This document shows, piece after piece, positions 9,403-14,860 of a stretch of 14,860 nt of DNA. Position 1 is the stretch's first letter; every line of letters begins with the position of its first letter. Location: assembly GCA_029946045.1 (NCBI GenBank), contig JAQSDS010000417.1:1-14860 (forward strand). The letters are read 5' to 3'. This DNA is from Rhodoferax sp. (GTDB lineage: Bacteria; Pseudomonadota; Gammaproteobacteria; Burkholderiales; Burkholderiaceae_C). The notes beneath the pieces are model-generated. The model did not search any database, was not told the DNA's origin, and saw nothing but the letters and a program-made list of their open reading frames with translations. The translations under genes and the position numbers were made by a program.

Positions 9403-9719
9403 GCCACCTTGATTTCTTCGCCGCTGGACTTGTAAACGCGAACGCGTTTGCCGTCAGCTTGCAGTTTGATACCGACGCGGTCAGCCTTACCACTCGCTGC
9501 ATTGAAAATTGCAACATTGGATTGGTGAATCGCCATGGTTTTTTCAACAATGCCACCCGCCTCACCCTTCATGGGGTTCGGCTTGGTGTGCTTTTTGACG
9601 ATGTTCACACCTTCAACAAGGATATGCGAATCATCTTTCCGCGATGTAACTTTGCCACGTTTGCCTTTATCGCGCCCGGTGAGCACGATGACATCGTCGC
9701 CTTTGCGAATCTTGTTCAT
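9399..9719 (-). CDS. rplX: 50S ribosomal protein L24
   Basis: L24 initiates assembly of the large subunit by binding the 5' part of 23S rRNA. The 106-residue product starts [20 protein letters not shown], a clear KOW motif, followed by [20 protein letters not shown] and [22 protein letters not shown] precedes the ATG by 6 nt. It lies 9 nt after rplN, and its stop overlaps the first ATG of rplE. Confidence 0.98.
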   Translation of the reverse strand: MNKIRKGDDVIVLTGRDKGKRGKVTSRKDDSHILVEGVNIVKKHTKPNPMKGEAGGIVEKTMAIHQSNVAIFNAASGKADRVGIKLQADGKRVRVYKSSGEEIKVA

Positions 9720-9728
9720 GTGATGTCC

Positions 9729-10097
9729 TTACAAAACTTCAGGTGCCAAAGACACGATCTTCATGAACTTCTCAGTGCGCAACTCGCGCGTCACTGGCCC
9801 AAAGATACGCGTGCCGATAGGCTCGAGCTTGGCATTAAGCAACACTGCTGCATTGCCATCAAACTTAACCAAGGAGCCGTCGCTGCGGCGAATACCCTTG
9901 GCCGTGCGCACAACCACAGCACTGTAGACGTCGCCTTTTTTGACGCGACCACGTGGTGCAGCTTCTTTAATGCTCACTTTAATAATGTCGCCTACGCTTG
10001 CGTAGCGACGCTTGGACCCGCCCAGCACCTTAATGCACAGAACGGACTTGGCGCCAGTGTTGTCGGCGACTTCGAGTCGAGATTCGGTTTGGATCAT
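9729..10097 (-). CDS. rplN: 50S ribosomal protein L14
   Basis: L14 forms an intersubunit bridge and is the first gene of the spc operon. The 122-residue product begins [20 protein letters not shown] and has [39 protein letters not shown] and [15 protein letters not shown] start at 10097, which gives the normal length; an in-frame start at 10139 would add 14 unrelated residues. The Shine-Dalgarno is weak (GGAA, 8 nt). About 140 nt of structured leader and a good promoter lie upstream; rpsQ is not next to it. Confidence 0.97.
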   Translation of the reverse strand: MIQTESRLEVADNTGAKSVLCIKVLGGSKRRYASVGDIIKVSIKEAAPRGRVKKGDVYSAVVVRTAKGIRRSDGSLVKFDGNAAVLLNAKLEPIGTRIFGPVTRELRTEKFMKIVSLAPEVL

Positions 10098-10179
10098 TTG
10101 TTTAATTCCCAACTTGCACTGAAAAACCGGCTGGCACAACGCCCACCTTTACTTCAGTCAGTCTTGGGCCCGTCACACG

Positions 10180-10200
10180 CAACATGAACCACTCATGTCG
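10180..10200 (-). other. Hairpin in the rplN leader
   Basis: On the minus strand CGACATGA and TCATGTTG pair over 8 bp (one G-T pair) around a GTGGT loop, in the middle of the untranslated leader of rplN. No T tract follows. It could be part of a regulatory or RNA-stability structure; I cannot assign a ligand. Confidence 0.4.
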
Positions 10201-10217
10201 TTAGCTGTGGGCAGACA

Positions 10218-10236
10218 CTTCGTTTTTAACGCGAAG
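10218..10236 (-). other. Hairpin at the predicted 5' end of the spc transcript
   Basis: CTTCG and CGAAG (minus strand) form a 5-bp stem with a 9-nt loop, starting within a few bases of the transcription start expected from the promoter at 10271-10243. A 5'-terminal hairpin can protect mRNA from 5'-end-dependent RNase E attack. That role is inferred from position only. Confidence 0.35.
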
Positions 10237-10242
10237 CCTTGT

Positions 10243-10271
10243 ATTATGCAGCAAAAAACCAGGCCGATCAA
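10243..10271 (-). promoter_or_regulatory. Sigma70-type promoter of the spc-alpha operon
   Basis: On the minus strand TTGATC (10271-10266; 4 of 6 consensus bases) and CATAAT (10248-10243; 5 of 6) are separated by exactly 17 bp. The expected start is near 10238-10236, giving a leader of about 140 nt before rplN. It is the only strong promoter seen between glpD and rplN and should drive the whole rplN-to-tRNA series. The -35 box and part of the spacer coincide with the 3' arm and T tract of the glpD terminator hairpin. Confidence 0.75.
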
Positions 10272-10289
10272 ATCTTTTATTGATCCTGG
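10253..10289 (-). terminator. Probable intrinsic terminator of glpD, overlapping the rplN promoter
   Basis: CCAGGATCAA (10289-10280) pairs with TTGATC...CTGG (10271-10259) with a 3-nt bulge, around an 8-nt loop that contains the glpD stop codon, and six Ts follow (10258-10253). The 5' arm lies in the last glpD codons. The bulge lowers stability, so efficiency is uncertain, but the hairpin-plus-T-run form is right. Confidence 0.65.
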
Positions 10290-11884
10290 AGCAAATAATG
10301 TTGACACAAGTGCACGAATTCAGACTCTGCCGGGTCTTGCCCGGTCTCTTCTGCCAGGATTTGGGAGACCGTCGGTGCCATCTGACGAGCCAGGTCAGCG
10401 TCTAGGAACAGCAGCCGAGATCGTCTTGCCAGCACATCTTCAACCGTGAGCGCGTATTCGTTGCGCGCAGCAAACCGCACCATCGCCTCGCTCAGTCCCT
10501 CGCACAACCAATTTTCTGCGCCAGGCAAAGCACGCACCCAGGTTTGCTCGGAGCCATAGGAGTGCCAGCCCTCAGGCTCGCACAATGCCCTGAACTCGGA
10601 GCGGTCGGCATCGGCACCTATCAGTCGCAGGCTTTTGGTCTGCCCACCCAAGGTCGGGCGAATGAGCCGATGCTGGGCGCATTGCGCCAACACATCTTCA
10701 GCCATGGCTCGGTAAGTTGTCCACTTACCGCCGGTTACTGTCACCAGGCCAGTGCGACTCACCAAGATCGTGTGCTCCCGACTCAAGCCTTTGGTGTTGC
10801 CACCTTCGTCGTCCGGCGGTTTGACCAATGGCCGCAACCCCACCCAGATGCTTCTGACATCTTTGCGGGTCGGCGCCCGTTGCAAATAGCGCGCCGACTC
10901 GCTCAAGATGAACTCGATTTCCTCTTCGAACGCCTCAGGTTCACGCGGCAAATCATGGCGCGGGGTATCGGTTGTTCCGAGGATGAGCTTGCCCAGCCAC
11001 GGCACGGCGAACAACACCCTGCCGTCTGCTGTCTTGGGCACCATCAAGGCGGCACCGCCACCCAGAAAGGCGCGTTCAACCACCACATGCACCCCCTGGC
11101 TCGGCGCCACCATGGGCTGCGTCTCTGACGATGCGGCCCCACCAGCAACCAAACCATCTTGCCGGCGCAACTCATCCACCCAGACACCGGTGGCGTTGAT
11201 GACGCAAGCCCCATTCAATTGAAACACCTGGCCCGAAAATTGGTCCTCGCAGATGACGCCCGAGATGCGACCGACGTCATGGCTCAACGCCGTGACGCGG
11301 CAGTAGTTGACCAACAGCGCACCTTGCGCTGCGGCAGTTCGCGCCAGCGCCAGCGCCAGACGCGCGTCGTTGAACTGCCCGTCCCAATATTTCACGCCCC
11401 CCTTGAGTGACGCGGGCTGGGCCATAGGCAGCTGTGCCAAGGTCTCGCTGCGGCTCAGAAACTCGGTGCGCCCCAAACCGGCGCTGCCCGCCAGGGCGTC
11501 GTACATTTTCAAACCGACGCCATAAAAAGGGGCCTCCCACCATTTGTAAGTGGGCATGACGAAAGGCAAGGGCTGCGCCAAATGCGGCGCATTCTTGAGC
11601 AACAGGGTGCGCTCGTGCAAGGCTTCACGCACCAGGCCAATATTGCCTTGTGCCAGATAGCGAACGCCCCCATGCACCAGTTTGGTCGAGCGCGATGATG
11701 TCCCTTTGGCAAAGTCGTGTGATTCGACCAGCACCACGCTCAGGCCGCGCACAGCAGCGTCCAGCGCCACGCCAAGACCCGTGGCACCTCCGCCAACCAC
11801 AATCACGTCGTAGTGACAAGGTTCAGCCAAGCGTGCCATAAGGTCACGACGATGGGTTAGACGCGGCTGTATTGGGGTAACCAT
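10277..11884 (-). CDS. glpD: Aerobic (quinone-linked) glycerol-3-phosphate dehydrogenase
   Basis: Oxidises sn-glycerol-3-phosphate to DHAP with FAD and passes electrons to ubiquinone at the inner membrane. The 535-residue product has the Rossmann FAD motif YDVIVVGGGATGLG (Gly31, 33, 36) with Glu54 at the end of the second strand. GTSSRSTKLVHGGVRYL (61-77), LFAVPWLGKLILGTTDTP and the VTVTGGKWTTYRAMAED signature near the second FAD contact follow, then the C-terminal DAO-C helical domain. I start at ATG 11884 (GGAAG 8 nt upstream); an in-frame TTG at 11950 would run through the upstream hairpin. Its place after a glycerol-type transporter fits glycerol catabolism; the kinase GlpK is not in view. 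Confidence 0.96.
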   Translation of the reverse strand: MVTPIQPRLTHRRDLMARLAEPCHYDVIVVGGGATGLGVALDAAVRGLSVVLVESHDFAKGTSSRSTKLVHGGVRYLAQGNIGLVREALHERTLLLKNAPHLAQPLPFVMPTYKWWEAPFYGVGLKMYDALAGSAGLGRTEFLSRSETLAQLPMAQPASLKGGVKYWDGQFNDARLALALARTAAAQGALLVNYCRVTALSHDVGRISGVICEDQFSGQVFQLNGACVINATGVWVDELRRQDGLVAGGAASSETQPMVAPSQGVHVVVERAFLGGGAALMVPKTADGRVLFAVPWLGKLILGTTDTPRHDLPREPEAFEEEIEFILSESARYLQRAPTRKDVRSIWVGLRPLVKPPDDEGGNTKGLSREHTILVSRTGLVTVTGGKWTTYRAMAEDVLAQCAQHRLIRPTLGGQTKSLRLIGADADRSEFRALCEPEGWHSYGSEQTWVRALPGAENWLCEGLSEAMVRFAARNEYALTVEDVLARRSRLLFLDADLARQMAPTVSQILAEETGQDPAESEFVHLCQHYLLQDQ

Positions 11885-11912
11885 AAAGCAATCTTCCGTG
11901 TGTTCCAAACAA

Positions 11913-11944
11913 AATGACCGTGTGGCAAGGCACACACGGTCATT
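11913..11944 (-). terminator. Strong hairpin between glpV and glpD (terminator or attenuator)
   Basis: AATGACCGTGTG and CACACGGTCATT form a perfect 12-bp stem with an 8-nt loop, 30 nt after the glpV stop. On the minus strand it is followed by TTGTTTGG, so together with the stem end the T tract reads TTTTGTTT, which is imperfect. It may partly terminate transporter mRNA before glpD, or protect the 3' end of a processed glpV message. No separate glpD promoter was convincing, so read-through probably feeds glpD. Confidence 0.65.
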
Positions 11945-11974
11945 CTTCAAGACATTGAGAAATTCAATGCCCTA

Positions 11975-13708
11975 TTACCGAACCTTGCCGTTTTTCCATG
12001 CGTTTAACAAGGTGTCATAGGCGATGGTTTCACCCTTTGGTTTCTCGTTTGCCAATTTCTTCCAGGGCGCGCCCTTGTCACTCAGGTACTTGTTCGGATC
12101 ACCTTTCGGATTGAGCTTGGGCGGACAATTGGCCATGCCAGCACGCTCCAGCCGGGCCATTACCTGATCCATTTCATCAGCCAGGTTATCCATGGCTTGC
12201 TGTGGCGTCTTCTCGCCAGTGACCGCCACGGCCACGTTTTTCCACCACAGCTGTGCCAGCTTCGGATAGTCGGGCACATTGGTCCCTGTTGGCGTCCAGG
12301 CTACGCGTGCCGGGCTGCGGTAAAACTCCACCAGACCCCCTAACTTCGGCGCCATGTCGGTCATGGCCTTACTTTGAATATCCGACTCGCGGATCGGTGT
12401 CAGGCCGACAATGGTCTTTTTCAGTGACACCGTTTTGGCTGTGACAAATTGGGCGTAAAGCCAGGCAGCAGCCGTCTTATTGGCATCGTGATCTTTAAAG
12501 AAGGTCCAAGAGCCCACGTCTTGATAGCCGTTTTGCATGCCTTGTTTCCAGTATGGACCGTTCGGACCAGGCGCCATGCGCCACTTCGGTGTGCCATCGG
12601 CATTCACGACAGGAAGACCGGGTTTGATCATGTCTGCAGTAAAGGCGGTGTACCAGAAGATTTGCTGTGCAATTTGGCCTTGCGCAGGCACCGGGCCGGA
12701 CTCACCAAAAGTCATACCCGTGGCTTCCTTGGGCGCATACTTCTTCATCCAGTCAACGTATTTGGTCAAGGCATAGACCGCTGCCGGCGAATTGGTGGCA
12801 CCGCCGCGAGCTACCGAGGCCCCTACCGGCGTGCACTTGTCGGCCGCAACGCGAATCCCCCATTCATCGACTGGCATGCCATTGGGAATACCAATATCTG
12901 CGGTGCCGGCCATGGACAACCAGGCATCGGTAAAGCGCCAGCCCAGGGACGGATCCTTTTTGCCATAGTCCATGTGCCCGTAAACTGGCTTGCCATCAAT
13001 GGTTTTGACATCCTCACTGAAGAACGCAGCAATGTCCTCATAAGCGCTCCAGTTCAGTGGTACGCCAAGCTCGTAACCGTATTTGGCCTTGAACTTGGTC
13101 TTCAGGTCTGGCCGTGCAAACAGGTCAGCTCGAAACCAGTAAAGATTTGCGAACTGCTGGTCGGGCAACTGGTAGAGCTTGCCATCTGGCGCCGTTGTGA
13201 AGCTGGAGCCAATGAAATCCTTGAGGTCGAGACCGGGGTTGGTGTAGTCCTTGCCGTTACCCGCCATGTAATCGGTCAGATTCATGATCTTGCCGTAACG
13301 GTAATGGGTGCCGATCAGGTCGGAATCCGAAATCCAGCCGTCATAGATCGACTTGCCAGATTGCATGGATGTCTGAAGTTTCTCAACCACGTCACCTTCC
13401 TGGATAAGGTCATGCTTGACCGTGATCCCGGTAATCTCGGTGAATGCCTTTGCCAAAGTTTTGGACTCATATTCATGGGTGGTGATGGTCTCGGAGACAA
13501 CCGCTATTTCGTTCACGCCCTTGGCTTTGAGTTTTTTGGCGGCGTCGATAAACCACTTCATTTCAACCGCTTGCTTGTCTTTTGAAAGGGTGGAAGGCTG
13601 AAACTCGGCATCAATCCATTTTTTGGCTGCAGCCTCGTCCGCCCATCCCTGGCTGGACATGGCACTGCATGCCAATGCCACCGCTACAGCGCTATAACGC
13701 AATTTCAT
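11975..13708 (-). CDS. glpV: Periplasmic substrate-binding protein of a glycerol-type ABC transporter
   Basis: A 577-residue family 1 extracellular solute-binding protein, probably the glycerol receptor by synteny with rhizobial glpSTPQUV. The signal peptide is MKLRYSAVAVALACSAMSSQ with cleavage likely after GWA (residue 23), leaving DEAAAKKW at the mature N-terminus. The body has EIAVVSETITTHEYESKTLA, DLIQEGDVVEKLQTSMQSGK and YQLPDQQFANLYWFRADLF, the order expected for the large COG1653-type lobes. ATG 13708 has GGAG 7 nt upstream; a start at 13723 would overlap that site. The family is unusually long (normal sugar receptors have about 420 residues). Substrate rests on the neighbouring glpU and glpD, not on visible ligand residues. 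Confidence 0.85.
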   Translation of the reverse strand: MKLRYSAVAVALACSAMSSQGWADEAAAKKWIDAEFQPSTLSKDKQAVEMKWFIDAAKKLKAKGVNEIAVVSETITTHEYESKTLAKAFTEITGITVKHDLIQEGDVVEKLQTSMQSGKSIYDGWISDSDLIGTHYRYGKIMNLTDYMAGNGKDYTNPGLDLKDFIGSSFTTAPDGKLYQLPDQQFANLYWFRADLFARPDLKTKFKAKYGYELGVPLNWSAYEDIAAFFSEDVKTIDGKPVYGHMDYGKKDPSLGWRFTDAWLSMAGTADIGIPNGMPVDEWGIRVAADKCTPVGASVARGGATNSPAAVYALTKYVDWMKKYAPKEATGMTFGESGPVPAQGQIAQQIFWYTAFTADMIKPGLPVVNADGTPKWRMAPGPNGPYWKQGMQNGYQDVGSWTFFKDHDANKTAAAWLYAQFVTAKTVSLKKTIVGLTPIRESDIQSKAMTDMAPKLGGLVEFYRSPARVAWTPTGTNVPDYPKLAQLWWKNVAVAVTGEKTPQQAMDNLADEMDQVMARLERAGMANCPPKLNPKGDPNKYLSDKGAPWKKLANEKPKGETIAYDTLLNAWKNGKVR

Positions 13709-13732
13709 GTTCAATCTCCTCATGTATGTACG

Positions 13733-13777
13733 CCCCTGACGTCAAGGCTGTTTCGGCTCCAGGGGACAAAAAGCCGA
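13733..13777 (-). other. Possible H-type pseudoknot before glpV
   Basis: In the 87-nt glpU-glpV gap two GC-rich helices interleave on the minus strand. TCGGCT (13777-13772) pairs with AGCCGA (13758-13753), and CCCCTG (13765-13760) pairs with CAGGGG (13738-13733). Loop lengths of 6, 1 and 14 nt suit an H-type pseudoknot; otherwise the two stems compete. The second stem ends 24 nt before the glpV ATG, just upstream of its GAGGAG. Six-base matches can occur by chance, so this is tentative. Confidence 0.35.
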
Positions 13778-13795
13778 TCCTTGATACCTTGCTTG

Positions 13796-14104
13796 TCACC
13801 CTTTGCGCATGATCAGCACCAGTGCGCCCATGGAAATAACGAAGCTGATCCAAATTGACGGCTCGACTTCCAGACTCATCCAACTCATCAGTCGGTCACT
13901 GAAACCGACGAAGGCAAGATTGATATAGGCTGCACTCAACAAGCCGATGAACAGGCGATCCCCGCGTGTTGTCGCGATGGGTAGAAAGCCGCGTCGCAAC
14001 GTGGTGGGTGAGTTGATCTCCCATAGCGTCATGCAAAACAGCATGAGCACAATACAACTGAAGAAAACTGCGACCGGTGTCGTCCAGGCCATCCATTCAA
14101 ACAT
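13796..14104 (-). CDS. glpU: Small DUF2160-type membrane protein of the glycerol ABC transporter operon
   Basis: A 102-residue hydrophobic protein with three likely transmembrane segments: about residues 8-27 (TTPVAVFFSCIVLMLFCMTL), 52-68 (LFIGLLSAAYINLAFVG) and 84-100 (IWISFVISMGALVLIM). A charged stretch (RRGFLPIATTRGDR) lies between the first two. I recognise it as the DUF2160 family that sits between the permease and receptor genes of glycerol ABC operons (glpU in Rhizobium leguminosarum, by memory). It has no ATP-binding or EAA motif. GGAG lies 6 nt before the ATG. An accessory inner-membrane subunit is plausible, but no activity is known to me. Confidence 0.8.
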   Translation of the reverse strand: MFEWMAWTTPVAVFFSCIVLMLFCMTLWEINSPTTLRRGFLPIATTRGDRLFIGLLSAAYINLAFVGFSDRLMSWMSLEVEPSIWISFVISMGALVLIMRKG

Positions 14105-14146
14105 TTAATTCTCCTAAACCGTTGCCAATGGGGTGAGCCTGATGTG

Positions 14147-14860
14147 TCACACCCGGCCCATCGCAAACCCTTTGGCGATGTAGTTGCGCACAAACCAGAT
14201 CACGACCGCGCCAGGCACGATCGTCAACACGCCAGCGGCGGCAAGCGTGGCCCAGTCCATGCCCGAGGCCGATACCGTGCGCGTCATGATGGCCACAATC
14301 GGCTTGGCGTTGACACTGGTCAGGGTGCGGGCCAGCAGCAACTCCACCCAGCTGAACATGAAGCAGAAGAAAGCTGCAACACCGACACCGGCTTTGATCA
14401 AGGGCAAGAAAATCTTGACGAAAAATACCGGGAAGGAATAACCATCGATGTAGGCAGTTTCATCAATTTCCCGAGGAATACCGCTCATGAATCCCTCCAT
14501 GATCCAAACCGCCAGAGGCACATTGAACAACAGGTGCGCCAATGCCACAGCCAGGTGGGTATCCATCAGCCCAACAGTGGAATAGAGCTGAAAAAAGGGC
14601 AGCAAAAATACGGCTGGCGGTGTCATGCGGTTGGTAAGCAACCAGAAGAAGACATGCTTGTCACCCAGAAAGCTATAGCGTGAGAATGCATAAGCTGCCG
14701 GTAACGCCACCGTGATCGAAATCACCGTGTTGATGCCGACATAAATCAGACTATTGATATAGCCCGAATACCATGACGGATCAGTCAGGATGGTTTTGTA
14801 GTTAGCCCAGGTGAAATGCTGCGGAAAGAGCGAAAAACTGGCCAGAATTTCTTCGTTCGT
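14147..14860 (-). CDS. glpQ: ABC transporter inner-membrane permease, glycerol/carbohydrate type (5' end missing)
   Basis: The reading frame is open to the window edge, so only the C-terminal 237 residues are present. Internal GTG or ATG codons are not real starts. It is a MalG-type permease: several transmembrane segments, and the EAA loop IPREIDETAYIDGYSF with downstream FFVKIFLPLIKAG, which docks on the ATPase. The C-terminus VRNYIAKGFAMGRV resembles the usual KGLTAGAVKG ending. It lies 42 nt before the glpU-like gene. Assignment as the second permease (glpQ) rests on gene order and on MalG likeness; upstream glpP, glpT and glpS would be expected beyond the window. Confidence 0.85.
   Translation of the reverse strand, partial: TNEEILASFSLFPQHFTWANYKTILTDPSWYSGYINSLIYVGINTVISITVALPAAYAFSRYSFLGDKHVFFWLLTNRMTPPAVFLLPFFQLYSTVGLMDTHLAVALAHLLFNVPLAVWIMEGFMSGIPREIDETAYIDGYSFPVFFVKIFLPLIKAGVGVAAFFCFMFSWVELLLARTLTSVNAKPIVAIMTRTVSASGMDWATLAAAGVLTIVPGAVVIWFVRNYIAKGFAMGRV

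Noticed and set aside
9380..9430. E. coli-type S8 binding site around the rplE start
   Set aside because: I looked for the helix with a bulged internal loop at the rplX-rplE junction and could not form a convincing one by eye. Absence is not proven without a covariance model search.
9321..10187. Plus-strand open frame of 288 codons across rplE, rplX and rplN
   Set aside because: It runs antisense through three certain ribosomal protein genes and ends in the rplN leader. The product is rich in His/Asn/Phe in the manner of complementary-strand translation and matches nothing I know.
12449..13585. Long plus-strand open frame (378 codons) opposite the binding protein gene
   Set aside because: It is fully antisense to glpV, whose frame has a signal peptide and family motifs. 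The plus-strand translation has no recognisable domain and no good ribosome binding site, so it is a shadow frame.
13666..13708. Possible lipoprotein signal in the glpV product (ALAC at residues 11-14)
   Set aside because: The -3 and -2 positions (Ala, Leu) do not fit the lipobox, and an ordinary signal peptidase I site (GWA before DEAAA) follows nine residues later.

Overview
The window looks like a chromosomal segment of a betaproteobacterium. Comamonadaceae-like (Rhodoferax/Polaromonas/Acidovorax side) is my best guess, judged from remembered family resemblance of SecY, L15, S4 and HisB and from infA lying between secY and rpmJ. GC content appears moderate. No search was run, so the genus is left open. 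Every gene I can support is on the minus strand, so transcription runs from high to low coordinates.

Layout in transcription order: (1) 14860-11975 is the end of a glycerol-type ABC transporter operon: a truncated inner-membrane permease (glpQ-like), a small DUF2160-type membrane protein (glpU-like) and a large periplasmic binding protein (glpV-like). (2) 11884-10277 is glpD, the respiratory glycerol-3-phosphate dehydrogenase, separated from glpV by a strong 12-bp hairpin. Together these genes import glycerol and oxidise glycerol-3-phosphate to DHAP with electrons going to quinone; the kinase and the ATPases must lie outside the window. (3) 10271-10243 holds a good sigma70-type promoter, tangled with the glpD terminator hairpin, followed by a leader of about 140 nt. 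(4) 10097-1219 is the full spc plus alpha ribosomal protein series: rplN, rplX, rplE, rpsN, rpsH, rplF, rplR, rpsE, rpmD, rplO, secY, infA, rpmJ, rpsM, rpsK, rpsD, rpoA, rplQ. (5) 1197-1121 is an initiator tRNA-fMet only 21 nt after rplQ, followed at once by an intrinsic terminator. (6) 976-1 is histidine biosynthesis: monofunctional hisB and the first 96 codons of hisH.

The block 10097-1219 supplies ribosomal proteins, the SecY translocon channel, IF-1 and the RNA polymerase alpha subunit. The initiator tRNA appears to belong to the same transcription unit, which would put several translation-initiation and gene-expression components under shared control. The usual upstream neighbours of rplN (rplP, rpmC, rpsQ of the S10 operon) are absent; glpD sits there instead.

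Most of the window is conserved core genome. I found no defence system, mobile element, CRISPR array or phage gene. The interesting signals lie in non-coding joints: the terminator/promoter overlap before rplN, structured leaders before rpsD, rpoA and glpV, the tRNA position, and the small glpU-like membrane protein. Several starts were re-chosen using ribosome binding sites and family length (rplN, rplF, rpmD, rplO, rpsD, rpoA, glpD, glpV); secY, rpsN and rpsD use GTG.
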